Position numbers and translations under genes: made by a program. This document shows, in pieces, positions 51,739-60,374 of a stretch of DNA of 64,000 nt. The stretch lies in the NCBI GenBank assembly GCA_023429995.1, contig JAEZCE010000046.1, forward strand, positions 170,297 through 234,296, read 5' to 3'. Position 1 is the first letter of the stretch. Each line of letters opens with the position of its first letter. The DNA comes from Bacillota bacterium. Lineage in GTDB: Bacteria > Bacillota > UBA4882 > UBA8346. The notes beneath the pieces are model-generated. The model saw only the letters and a program-made list of their open reading frames with translations. It did not search any database and was not told where the DNA came from.

Positions 51739-52773
51739 TTAACGGTACTCGGGGGGAGCCGTGGTAGCTCCTTCCACAAACTGCACTCCTACTAAAATGC
51801 AACGGGATTGACTGTTTCTGTTGCTTAGCCGCCACAAGAGCTGCTCAAATGCGGCTTCCCCCATCGCCGCGCCGAAAACCCGAACGGTTGTCAGAGGGGG
51901 ATTTTCGGGGAAATCCTCGGGAACCAAATCGTCAAACCCAACAATGGAAAGATCTTTGGGAATCGACTTTCCGATTTTTTTCAAGGCCTTGATAACCACT
52001 TGAGCCGTATAATCATTATTACAAACCCATGCGGTAGGAAATTTTTTTATGTTCCCGATTTCACGGTTAATTAATTCATGATCCTCCCAAATCCGGTCGG
52101 AATTTTTCTGCCCGATGGAATAATCGGAATTGTAATCCATGCCGTATTCATACAATGCCTGCAAAAAGCCATGATACCGTTGGATCCAACTCCAATGGCC
52201 GCTAATTTGTCCGGCATAGCCGATTTTTTTATGGCCTAGCTCCAGTAAATGTTTGGTAGTCAAAAAACTGCCTTCCCAATCAGCAATTAAAACGGCGTCG
52301 TGCCGAGTAGTAGGCAGATAATTATCGACGAGAACCACTTCACAATCGAGTTTTTCAAAACGGGCCACATAATCCGAAGTAAAATTGCCGGTAATCAATA
52401 CCCCATTGACTCTTCCTTCCAGGATAACTGAGGGTATTTCTCCCTTTACCACTTCATCCCTGGATATCGCCCGCAATAACAAGTCCCAGCCGTAATTTCT
52501 GGCGGCAGCTTCAATTCCCCGGATAATACGAGTCCAGAAAACACGGTTGGCCTCAATTTCATCAATTAATAGCACAACCGACTTTACTTCGGGAGCAGCA
52601 GTACGCTTGGCCCGTTGATTTTGATATCCTAAGCGCAATGCCGCTTCCTGGATCCGTTTGCGGGTACCTTCATTGATTCCCGGCTTGCCGGTCAAGGCGC
52701 GACACACCAAAAAACGGCTTAATCCTACTTCAAGCGCAACATCATCCAAGGTCACTCTTTTTACTTTACTCAT
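51739..52773 (-). CDS. LacI-family transcriptional regulator
   Basis: 344 residues from the ATG at 52773 (GGGAG upstream; the frame is open to 52833 within the promoter). Residues 1-50: LacI helix-turn-helix (VTLDDVALEVGLSRFLVCRALTG). The rest is a periplasmic-binding-protein-like sensor domain with VNGVLITGNF, LLELGHKKIGYAGQ, WVCNNDYTAQVVIKAL and IVGFDDLVPEDFP. Probably the local repressor of the GH130/ABC operon and of itself, responding to a mannose- or glucose-containing disaccharide. Confidence 0.9.
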   Translation of the reverse strand: MSKVKRVTLDDVALEVGLSRFLVCRALTGKPGINEGTRKRIQEAALRLGYQNQRAKRTAAPEVKSVVLLIDEIEANRVFWTRIIRGIEAAARNYGWDLLLRAISRDEVVKGEIPSVILEGRVNGVLITGNFTSDYVARFEKLDCEVVLVDNYLPTTRHDAVLIADWEGSFLTTKHLLELGHKKIGYAGQISGHWSWIQRYHGFLQALYEYGMDYNSDYSIGQKNSDRIWEDHELINREIGNIKKFPTAWVCNNDYTAQVVIKALKKIGKSIPKDLSIVGFDDLVPEDFPENPPLTTVRVFGAAMGEAAFEQLLWRLSNRNSQSRCILVGVQFVEGATTAPPEYR

Positions 52774-52815
52774 CGCCCGCTCCCAATATTGCAAAAAAAT
52801 ATTGCAGTCAATATT

Positions 52816-52844
52816 ACAATATAATGTCTGCAATAAATTGTCAA
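52816..52844 (-). promoter_or_regulatory. Promoter of the lacI-type gene with repeated operator-like elements
   Basis: Minus strand TTGACA (52844-52839), 17 bp, TATTGT (52821-52816). GCAATATT-type elements are repeated just downstream (about 52790-52812), suggesting autoregulation. Confidence 0.7.
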
Positions 52845-52847
52845 TGC

Positions 52848-53513
52848 CTATTTATGGTTGCTCCCACGCCTCACTCCAGCATGAGCTGTTTTATGATAAA
52901 TCGATTGGTTCGATGACCTACTCAATTTACCAGGCTTAATGATATCTTGATGATTAGGCGATCGTTCCGGCGATATCCCGCCGGGTTTGGAGGGGGAATT
53001 TTCTGTTTTGTTTTTAAATCCGCTCAAGCGTTTTTTCCCCGCTTCAAATTCTCTGCGCCGGCGCCCCGAAAACTTATGTTTACCCTTTGCCACGCATTCA
53101 TTACAAAAGCCCTTATTTTTGCGAACCTGAGCTGCGGCTTCCTTCCCACAGCTCCGACAAAAATCACCTAGCGCGGCTGCACATTGAAAACATAGGCCTG
53201 TTTTATGGACATACCCCGGATCGGGCTTCCCGCAAGCACTGCAAACACACCCTGAACAATAACCGTTATGCTCCTTTAATTCTAAGGGTTCAATCTTGCC
53301 GCACCCCCGACAACTTGTGATCCCGTCTCGCTTTTCCCTGATTTCATTCAAACAATATTCACAGAGATTCACAGACTTATAAATGCGGACTTTTCGGACG
53401 GAGTTACCGCATTTGGAACAAGTTCTTTCACTTTCTCTCCCTTTGCTTTGGCCTTCGCGGTTTGGATCGGCCCATAACTTTCTTCGCTCGCTCGCGCTCG
53501 CTTTATCCGGCAT
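52848..53513 (-). CDS. Multi zinc-ribbon protein
   Basis: 221 residues. Eight CxxC pairs (CSKC, CEYC, CRGC, CSGC, CSAC, CFQC, CRSC, CNEC) between residues 32 and 145 make four treble-clef/zinc-ribbon units. A basic, disordered tail (GRRRREFEAGKKRLSGFKNK) follows, rich in Ser, Asn and Pro. No enzyme domain, so a nucleic-acid- or protein-binding role is likely. GGGGGAT precedes the ATG. Encoded 7 bp after rseP and ending 4 bp before the lacI promoter. Confidence 0.75.
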   Translation of the reverse strand: MPDKASASERRKLWADPNREGQSKGRESERTCSKCGNSVRKVRIYKSVNLCEYCLNEIREKRDGITSCRGCGKIEPLELKEHNGYCSGCVCSACGKPDPGYVHKTGLCFQCAAALGDFCRSCGKEAAAQVRKNKGFCNECVAKGKHKFSGRRRREFEAGKKRLSGFKNKTENSPSKPGGISPERSPNHQDIIKPGKLSRSSNQSIYHKTAHAGVRRGSNHK

Positions 53514-53520
53514 GTCAATA

Positions 53521-54627
53521 TTATCCCCCTAAGACTCTTTTAACCAGTCGAATGATATCTCCATAAGTAATCCAGACGAATGCAAAAAGAGCGGCCACTA
53601 AGCCGATGGTATAAGCAGCCGCCTTTTGCTCGGCAGAAAATTCCCGTCTGAAAATCTTTTCCAAAATCAAAATCACGATCCAACCGCCGTCCAAAATCGG
53701 TAAGGGTAACGGCAACAAATTAAAGAGTCCCAGCGAAATACAAATTGCCGCAAAAAGTTGAACGATGGTAAACCAAACCAATTGCGGAGGAAGCTGTAAC
53801 GTTTGTTCAATCATATCAACAGCGCCGATGGGGCCCATCACCGCCCCTTTCACTTTTCCTTTAACCAATTGGACCAGCATTTTTATGGTCGTCCAAGGAA
53901 AAGCCAACGATTGCTTGGCTGCCTCCCCAATGGATGCGGTTTTAAACTTCGGGGTCGGCATTAAAGAAACGCCAATCAAGTATCGTTTATTTTCCGGACT
54001 GTACATCGCAGTTAATGCTTTCATTAGTTTTGAGCCATTTCGTTCAATTTCAAGATTAACGGCCTGATGGGGATTTTTCTGAATCACCGCCGATAAGTCG
54101 GATGCTTGTTTGATCGGCGCGCCATTGATGGCTACGAGCTTATCGCCGGGCTTCAACCCCGCCTGCATTGCCGGACTGTTCGGATTGACCACGCTGATTA
54201 CCACCGAACTATTCACCAGTACCCCTTTGGATACTACGGGTGTACCAATCCAAATCAGCGCAAAAAAGAATACCAACATACCCAGCAACAAATTAAAGAT
54301 CGAACCGGTCGCCAGTACAATGACTTTTTTCCAAAGCGAGAGATTATAAAAAACATGGTCCGCGCGAGTCTCCGGTTCTTTGATCTCGCCTTCAAGGGCC
54401 ATGTCCATGCCGGCAATCTTACAGAAACCGCCGAATAAAATCCAACGCAGCGAATATTGGACCCCATTCCTGGTAAATTTGCCGATTAAAGGCCCAAAAC
54501 CGACGGAGAATTCATGAACTGTGACTCCGAAGGCCCGGGCGGTCATGAAATGACCATATTCGTGAATCACCACCGCCACGCTTAACATTAAAAGCGTCAA
54601 CCAGATAGAATTAAAATTAAAGCCCAT
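53521..54627 (-). CDS. rseP: Site-2 intramembrane metalloprotease RseP/RasP
   Basis: 368 residues. The zinc motif HEYGHF (residues 23-28) in the first helix, a PDZ domain in the middle (VVNPNSPAMQAGLKPGDKLVAING in parts), and the second metal motif LLPLPLPILDGG in a later helix. Cleaves membrane-bound anti-sigma factors and leftover signal peptides. Starts inside the end of dxr (11 bp overlap), the classical order. Confidence 0.95.
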   Translation of the reverse strand: MGFNFNSIWLTLLMLSVAVVIHEYGHFMTARAFGVTVHEFSVGFGPLIGKFTRNGVQYSLRWILFGGFCKIAGMDMALEGEIKEPETRADHVFYNLSLWKKVIVLATGSIFNLLLGMLVFFFALIWIGTPVVSKGVLVNSSVVISVVNPNSPAMQAGLKPGDKLVAINGAPIKQASDLSAVIQKNPHQAVNLEIERNGSKLMKALTAMYSPENKRYLIGVSLMPTPKFKTASIGEAAKQSLAFPWTTIKMLVQLVKGKVKGAVMGPIGAVDMIEQTLQLPPQLVWFTIVQLFAAICISLGLFNLLPLPLPILDGGWIVILILEKIFRREFSAEQKAAAYTIGLVAALFAFVWITYGDIIRLVKRVLGG

Positions 54628-55834
54628 AATTTGCCCCCCTTTGTTGAATCAATTGATGAACGCGTTCCCGCACCTGGCGGTCAACAGCGAAGATTTCATC
54701 GATGCCCGGATGAACTGAAAAGCCTTCTTTCTGATAGTACCCCATTAACTCGGAAACAATACGAATAATCGCGGTGAATTTGATTCTGCCGGTAAGAAAA
54801 GCTTCCACCGCTACTTCATTGGCGGCATTTAAGACCACCGGCATGGTTCCTCCGGCTTTTCCAGCCTCATAAGCCAGCGCCACAGCCGGGAAAAGCGCAG
54901 GATCTACCGGATAAAAATGGAGCTGTGCTCCAGTCGTTATATCCAATTTCGGAAAACGGGCCGGCAGCCGCTGTGGATAGGCCAGCGCAATTTGAATCGG
55001 TAAGCGCATATCACACAGGCCTAGCTGGGCAATTGTTGACCCGTCGATAAGTTCTATCATGGAATGAATGATGCTCTCCGGATGAATGACGGCGGCGATT
55101 TTATCAAACGGCATATCAAAAAGCCAATGGGCCTCAATGACTTCCAGCCCTTTATTGAACATGGTCGCCGAATCGATAGTAATCTTTCCACCCATATGCC
55201 AGTTAGGGTGGTTTAATGCCTGTTTCAAGGTAACCTGTTCCAAATCTTCAGGCCGATAGCCACGGAACGGCCCTCCGGAAGCGGTTAACACCAGGCGTTC
55301 AACCTGATCGGAGGCTCTCCCTTCCAGACATTGAAAAATGGCACTATGCTCGCTATCAACCGGGAGAAGCTTGACATGATTTTTTTTCACTGCCGGAATG
55401 ATGATGGACCCCGCCGCAACCAAGGTTTCTTTATTGGCAAGGGCAATATCTTTACCCGCCTCAATTGCGGCCAAAGTGGGGCGAATGCCTACGGAGCCAA
55501 CCACGGCCGTCAATACCATGTCGACTTCCGGAATCACCGCCAACTCCGCCAAACCTTCCAATCCCGCCAGAGCAGTTGTGTGCGGACGCGCAATGGGGTT
55601 TGGGGATGCCATACCCGATAAGGCTGATTTTAATTCCGGATAAAGCTCTTTTTGACCAATGGCCACATATCGGGGTTGGAAAGCAGCAACCTGCTCCAAA
55701 AGCAGCTTTAAGTTGGAACCGGCGCTTAAAGCCACTACCTCAAAACGATCCGGAAATTGGCTGACAACCTCGAGAGTTTGCCGACCAATGGAACCGGTAG
55801 AACCTAAAATCGCAAGTCGTTTTTTCAAGATCAC
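54617..55834 (-). CDS. dxr: 1-deoxy-D-xylulose 5-phosphate reductoisomerase
   Basis: About 405 residues from a GTG at 55834 or TTG at 55828 (GGATGGTG upstream; the frame is open to 55891). Second enzyme of the MEP isoprenoid pathway. Seen: NADPH motif LAILGSTGSIGRQTLEVV, ALANKETLVAAG, LPVDSEHSAIFQCLEG, TASGGPFRG, and LNHPNWHMGGKITIDSATMFNKGLE (in parts). Feeds the isoprenyl chain used by UppS encoded upstream. Confidence 0.96.
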   Translation of the reverse strand: MILKKRLAILGSTGSIGRQTLEVVSQFPDRFEVVALSAGSNLKLLLEQVAAFQPRYVAIGQKELYPELKSALSGMASPNPIARPHTTALAGLEGLAELAVIPEVDMVLTAVVGSVGIRPTLAAIEAGKDIALANKETLVAAGSIIIPAVKKNHVKLLPVDSEHSAIFQCLEGRASDQVERLVLTASGGPFRGYRPEDLEQVTLKQALNHPNWHMGGKITIDSATMFNKGLEVIEAHWLFDMPFDKIAAVIHPESIIHSMIELIDGSTIAQLGLCDMRLPIQIALAYPQRLPARFPKLDITTGAQLHFYPVDPALFPAVALAYEAGKAGGTMPVVLNAANEVAVEAFLTGRIKFTAIIRIVSELMGYYQKEGFSVHPGIDEIFAVDRQVRERVHQLIQQRGANYGL

Positions 55835-55913
55835 ACCATCCGTGATGTTAGTTTTTCGACTGAAAATCCACTTTATTTTCCATGGAGTCATTTACCCTCG
55901 AAAGTAGTATCCA

Positions 55914-56939
55914 TCAGCCGTCAACCGTCTTCATAATCCGGTAAAAGGACCGCAGAATGATAACCAGCATCGGACCAAAAAAGATTCCGGCAAAACCAAA
56001 GATTTCAACACCGATATAAACGACAAAGATACTAATCAAAGGATGGAGATTTAAATTCTCGCCAATCAGTTTGTATTCGATCACCTGACGGATGAGCAAC
56101 AATAAAAAATAAGCGAAAAAAAACCCACAGGCCTTTAGATAATTTCCAAACAGCAAATCAATCAGGGCAAGAGGAATATATACCATACCCGGTCCCAGCA
56201 CAGGTAAAAAATCTAAAATACCCGCCAGCAATCCATAAGCCAGAGCCGCCGGTTTACCCAGCGTCATAAAAAACAACGTTGTAAATGTAGTGGTTACCAA
56301 AGCTAAAATACATTCGACTCTGATAAAACGAGTTACCGAGTCCATCACCTCGGTTTTCAGTTTCAAAGTCGCAGGTTGCCATTTTGAAGGCAAAACTTTA
56401 TAAAATGACTTTGAAATTCGCTCTTTATCCCTGCTAAAAAAATAAGCGGTGACACCCCCTAAACCAAGAGCCAGTAATAGTTGGGGGAACCGGGGCAATA
56501 TTTGAATTCCTCCCATGATAATAGAACGTAAAACCTGAACGATTGATTCCCCGGGAATGTCCAAATTAGGTCCAAATTCCTTAAACTGGGGAAAATATTT
56601 AGTCAAACGCTGGATGGAAATCCCGGCAAATTTTAAAATACGACTGACAATTTCCGGAATTTGGGGCATCAAACGTTGTGTTTCCTGATAAAAGGCAATC
56701 AATGAAAAGCTGCTGATGGTTAAAGTCAAAGTGATAACAAAAAGCAAAATAAACATTATCGCCGGTTTTCTACCGATTTTAAGCCTCTGATGCAGTTTCT
56801 GCACCAAAGGTTCAATCAGACAAGCAAAGATGGTCCCCAGTAAAAAAGGCGCCATCAATGGAAAAAGATATTTCAAAATCACAATCAGACCAATGGCTAC
56901 CAAGAAAACCCACAAATAAACCTTATATTCTCTGCTCAC
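55914..56939 (-). CDS. AI-2E family membrane protein, YtvI-like
   Basis: 341 residues from a GTG. Seven or eight membrane helices and a large central extracytoplasmic segment. LGLGGVTAYFFSRDKERI, GLLAGILDFLPVLGPGMVYIPLALI (in parts) and a C-terminal GFAGIFFGPMLVIIL match the AI-2E/PerM/YtvI family. YtvI is made in sporulation in Bacillus. Position between cdsA and dxr is unusual; function here is unknown. Confidence 0.8.
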   Translation of the reverse strand: MSREYKVYLWVFLVAIGLIVILKYLFPLMAPFLLGTIFACLIEPLVQKLHQRLKIGRKPAIMFILLFVITLTLTISSFSLIAFYQETQRLMPQIPEIVSRILKFAGISIQRLTKYFPQFKEFGPNLDIPGESIVQVLRSIIMGGIQILPRFPQLLLALGLGGVTAYFFSRDKERISKSFYKVLPSKWQPATLKLKTEVMDSVTRFIRVECILALVTTTFTTLFFMTLGKPAALAYGLLAGILDFLPVLGPGMVYIPLALIDLLFGNYLKACGFFFAYFLLLLIRQVIEYKLIGENLNLHPLISIFVVYIGVEIFGFAGIFFGPMLVIILRSFYRIMKTVDG

Positions 56940-57028
56940 CTTTATCCGCCCTTACAGCCATTTGCGCTCTCGCCATGCTCAAGGACAGCAAGGGGCTTTT
57001 AAGAAGGATTTGAAGCTGTCCTCAAATT

Positions 57029-57874
57029 CTATATCTTCAAGTGCGGCGCAATATACGTTACAATAAAATAAACGACCGGGGCCGCCAGAAGCAAACTATC
57101 GAAACGGTCAAGCAACCCACCGTGTCCCGGCAGGAAAGAACCCGAGTCTTTAACCCCGGCATTCCGTTTCATGATCGATTCGATCAAATCGCCGATCTGG
57201 CCGGCCACTACCACAAGCGCTCCCAATAAAAGAAGGAGTACCACCGGCTTATGGTAAATAAGCGCCAGGATTAAGGAACCGATAAGTCCACCCGCCAGCC
57301 CGCCGATAGCCCCTTCAATGCTTTTTTGGGGACTAATCCGGGGTGAAAGTTTATGTTTTCCAAAAACCGATCCGGTGAAATAAGCCGCCGTATCGTTAAA
57401 CCAAGTAACCAAAAACGTGAAAAGAATATAAAACAAGCCGTCGCCGCCCGGAATAAACCTTACCATTAAGATATATGCGAACATAAATCCGATGTAGACC
57501 GTGCCGAACAAATTAGCCGACGCATTCAATAATCCTTGTTCGGGATTACCCCGTAACAGCTCTTGGAATAACACCACGATAAACGCGATCAGTAGGAAAA
57601 GATTGAGTAATTTCTCGTTGCTCAAAAGGAAATGGACTTTTCCCAAAACATTGTTATCCGAATTGATATGAATAAGAACCAATAACGATAAAGAAAGAAT
57701 GAGCATGGTTCCCGTCTGGGGACGCATATTCTGCTTTTTTAGAAGCTGAGCATATTCCAAAACCCCTAAAGCAGCAAAAATGCCGATAGCCATCGTGAAC
57801 CAAATGGTACCTGCCCAAACCACTCCCAATAAAACGATTCCATATAGTAAACCCCAAATAATTCTTTTAGCCAT
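57029..57874 (-). CDS. cdsA: Phosphatidate cytidylyltransferase
   Basis: 281 residues with about eight membrane helices. Makes CDP-diacylglycerol for phospholipids. The family signature is at the C-terminus (GDLIESIMKRNAGVKDSG, then LPGHGGLLDRFDSLL), preceded by FNDTAAYFTGSVFGKHKLSPRISPQKS (in parts). The ATG overlaps the uppS stop by 1 bp; AGGGGG lies upstream. Confidence 0.96.
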   Translation of the reverse strand: MAKRIIWGLLYGIVLLGVVWAGTIWFTMAIGIFAALGVLEYAQLLKKQNMRPQTGTMLILSLSLLVLIHINSDNNVLGKVHFLLSNEKLLNLFLLIAFIVVLFQELLRGNPEQGLLNASANLFGTVYIGFMFAYILMVRFIPGGDGLFYILFTFLVTWFNDTAAYFTGSVFGKHKLSPRISPQKSIEGAIGGLAGGLIGSLILALIYHKPVVLLLLLGALVVVAGQIGDLIESIMKRNAGVKDSGSFLPGHGGLLDRFDSLLLAAPVVYFIVTYIAPHLKI

Positions 57875-58641
57875 TATTGGTCCCCCTTAACCCTGCCAAA
57901 ACGGCGTTCGCGACGGCTATAGTACTCGCAAGCCTTTAATAATTGTTCTTTACCAAAATCAGGCCAGTATAAATCGGAAAAATACAATTCAGTATAAGCC
58001 AGTTGCCAAATTAAAAAGTTACTGGTACGGTTTTCCCCACCGGGACGAATCAGCAAATCCGGATCCGGCTGGCCTGATGTAAACAAATGGGTTGCCAGGG
58101 TATGTTCGGTAATTTCTTCCGGAGTAATTTCTTTTTTAAGCGCCGAACGGACCAATCCTTTGATAGCGGCTACAACTTCGGAACGGCCCCCATAATTAAT
58201 GGCAATGTTTAATGTCAAAGCGCTATTATTTGCCGTCAAAGTCTCGGCTTGTTCCATCAATTCCAACAGCTTGGCGGGAAGGCCCTGCTTCAAGCCGATG
58301 AAGCGCACCTTCACCCGGTGTTGATGGAGCTTAGCTGCTTCCACCGGCAAACTTTGTTCGAAAAGATTCATCAAAAAACCGACTTCATTCTCAGGACGCT
58401 GCCAGTTTTCGGTGGAAAAAGCATAAAGTGTCAGATATTTCACGCCGGTTTCCAAACAAAATGCAACCGTATCACGGACCCGTTCCAATCCCGCGCGATG
58501 TCCTGCCGAACGGGGTAAACCACGGTTATTGGCCCAGCGCCCGTTGCCATCCATGATAATTGCAATATGGGTTGGTATGTTTGTCAACTTTTTTGGCGTT
58601 GCAATTGTCGGTTTTCGAAACCAGTTTTTCAATACATCCAT
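57874..58641 (-). CDS. uppS: Isoprenyl transferase (undecaprenyl diphosphate synthase)
   Basis: 255 residues, cis-prenyltransferase making the C55 carrier for peptidoglycan. Seen: HIAIIMDGNGRWANNRGLPRSAGHRAG (in parts: IIMDGNGRWA), LTLYAFSTENWQRP, NIAINYGGRSEV, DLLIRPGGENRTSNFLIWQ. All catalytic residues are present. No Shine-Dalgarno is visible before the ATG at 58641: MITE copy E ends only 8 bp away and seems to have displaced the original upstream region. Confidence 0.95.
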   Translation of the reverse strand: MDVLKNWFRKPTIATPKKLTNIPTHIAIIMDGNGRWANNRGLPRSAGHRAGLERVRDTVAFCLETGVKYLTLYAFSTENWQRPENEVGFLMNLFEQSLPVEAAKLHQHRVKVRFIGLKQGLPAKLLELMEQAETLTANNSALTLNIAINYGGRSEVVAAIKGLVRSALKKEITPEEITEHTLATHLFTSGQPDPDLLIRPGGENRTSNFLIWQLAYTELYFSDLYWPDFGKEQLLKACEYYSRRERRFGRVKGDQ

Positions 58642-58649
58642 ATAAGTAA

Positions 58650-58783
58650 GAGGTTGTCCAAAAAGAAATTTCGCGTGTACACACGCACTCAGAAGATCTG
58701 CGCCGCATACACGCGCCTTTTAAAAACAACAAAGGTTTTCTTATGAATACCCAATCGTTTAAAAAACTCTTTGGGACAACCCG
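58650..58783. repeat. MITE-like palindromic element, copy E
   Basis: About 134 bp. Ends AGGTTGTCCAAAAAG and CTTTGGGACAACCC, so the terminal repeats belong to the same family. The interior differs: GCGTGTACACACGC and further GCGC-rich arms replace the AATACAATATATA core. Lies between uppS (8 bp from its start codon) and frr. Confidence 0.7.
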
Positions 58784-58891
58784 GAAGCTTGGTAGACGTC
58801 TTAATCCGCTAAAAATCCAGAGACGTTTTTCCTTGGGCAGGGCGTTTCTTAGCCATTACCGAATGGGCTTTAGTTACGAAACGTTCTACTC

Positions 58892-58934
58892 GTAAAACGT
58901 TCTCGAAATAACTACTCCATAATTGTGAACGCTC
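58892..58934. repeat. Short palindromic repeat, copy 2 (3' of frr)
   Basis: GTAAAACGTTC, then AAATAACTACTCCATAATT and GTGAACGCTC; about 80 percent identical to 24888-24931. Ends 3 bp from the frr stop, as the other copy does at hisA. A partial extra AAACGTTCTACTC unit precedes it (about 58879). Confidence 0.6.
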
Positions 58935-58936
58935 TA

Positions 58937-59494
58937 CTAGACTTCCATGATCTCCTTTTCCTTTTGTTCTAGAAGTTTATCGATTTCTACGATGTATTTA
59001 TCCGTTAATTTTTGGGTATCTTCCAAGCCCTTTTTGGATTCATCCTCCGAAACCTGATTGGATTTTTCCAGAGCCTTGATCTTATCGTTGGCATCCCGTC
59101 TAAGATTGCGGATAACCACTCTTTTTTCTTCCGCTTCCTTTTTAACGACTTTCACCAGTTCTTTACGGCGTTCCTCGGTAAGTTGCGGAATCGGCAGCCG
59201 GATTACAGTGCCGTCGTTCAATGGGTTTAAGCCCAAGTCGGATTTTTGAATCGCCTTTTCAATAGAACCCAACGCCGTTTTGTCCCACGGTTGGATTACC
59301 AGCGAGCGGCCATCCGGCGAGGATACGCTGGCCATTTGGGTCAGCGGCGTTTCGGCGCCATAATACTCAACCAATACTCGATCCAAGAGGTTAGGGTTAG
59401 CCCTTCCGGTCCGAATCGCTTGAAAGGCCTTTTTGGTAGCCTCAATAGCTCCCTTCATATGTTCCTCGGTGTCTTTCATAACATTTTTGACCAT
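58937..59494 (-). CDS. frr: Ribosome recycling factor
   Basis: 185 residues, splits post-termination ribosomes with EF-G. MKGAIEATKKAFQAIRTGRANPNLL, VEYYGAETPL, VSSPDGRSLVIQPWD, IPQLTEERRKELVKVVKKEAEEKRV (in parts) and RNLRRDANDKIKALEK are characteristic. GGGGGAGG precedes the ATG; 4 bp separate it from pyrH. Confidence 0.97.
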   Translation of the reverse strand: MVKNVMKDTEEHMKGAIEATKKAFQAIRTGRANPNLLDRVLVEYYGAETPLTQMASVSSPDGRSLVIQPWDKTALGSIEKAIQKSDLGLNPLNDGTVIRLPIPQLTEERRKELVKVVKKEAEEKRVVIRNLRRDANDKIKALEKSNQVSEDESKKGLEDTQKLTDKYIVEIDKLLEQKEKEIMEV

Positions 59495-59498
59495 TAAA

Positions 59499-60221
59499 TC
59501 AAACCTCCCCCTTCACAAAAGTCCCCACTTTTTCTCCAATGACTACTCTCATGATATTACCATATTCATTTAAATTAAAAACTACGATCGGAATTTGATT
59601 ATCCATACATAAAGAAGTCGCTGTAGCGTCCATTACTTTCAGCCGTTGCTGCAATACTTCCATAAAATTCAGGTTTTCAAAACGAACCGCTTGAGGATCC
59701 ACTTTGGGATCGGCGCTATAGACTCCGTCTACCTTTTTGGCCATCAAAATGATTTCCGCCTCAATTTCAGCCGCTCGCAAAGCAGCGGATGTATCCGTTG
59801 AAAAATACGGATTGCCTGTCCCTGCTCCAAAAATAACCACGCGCCCTTTCTCTAAATGACGAACTGCGCGCCTTTTAATATACGGTTCGGCAATTTGCCG
59901 CATTTCGATGGCTGATTGGACCCTGGTTTCGATTCCGTGCTTCTCAAAGGAATCTTGCAAAGCCAAAGAATTAATCACTGTGGCTAACATTCCCATATAA
60001 TCTGCGGTTGAACGGTCAAAACCGGCATGGCTTCCCACGGCTCCACGCCAAAAATTGCCACCCCCGACAACCACTGCAACCTGGACTCCCAGGTCGACAA
60101 CTTCCTTCGTTTGCTTGGCAATACTGTTGACTACTTCCTGATCGATTCCAAATCCTTTTTCACCAGCTAATGCCTCACCGCTTAATTTTAACACGATCCG
60201 TTTGTATTTCGGAGTCGCCAT
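59499..60221 (-). CDS. pyrH: UMP kinase
   Basis: 240 residues, amino-acid-kinase fold, makes UDP. RIVLKLSGEALAGEKGFGID, VVVGGGNFWRG, ADYMGMLATVINSLAL, GTGNPYFSTDTSAALRA and KKVDGVYSADPK are all typical. GGAGGG precedes the ATG. Between tsf and frr in the standard order, but separated from tsf by about 255 bp with MITE copy F. Confidence 0.97.
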   Translation of the reverse strand: MATPKYKRIVLKLSGEALAGEKGFGIDQEVVNSIAKQTKEVVDLGVQVAVVVGGGNFWRGAVGSHAGFDRSTADYMGMLATVINSLALQDSFEKHGIETRVQSAIEMRQIAEPYIKRRAVRHLEKGRVVIFGAGTGNPYFSTDTSAALRAAEIEAEIILMAKKVDGVYSADPKVDPQAVRFENLNFMEVLQQRLKVMDATATSLCMDNQIPIVVFNLNEYGNIMRVVIGEKVGTFVKGEV

Positions 60222-60374
60222 TGGTTTTTTCCCTCCGTATTGCCATAATTCGCTGTAATATCATTGAATTCCTGCTTTGATCCGGAAAATACCCTTATTT
60301 CCGTTTGGTACATCCCTGATCGTTCTCTGCCTGAGATAACTTGTTAACCGGGCGGAAAGCGAACGACAGAAAAA

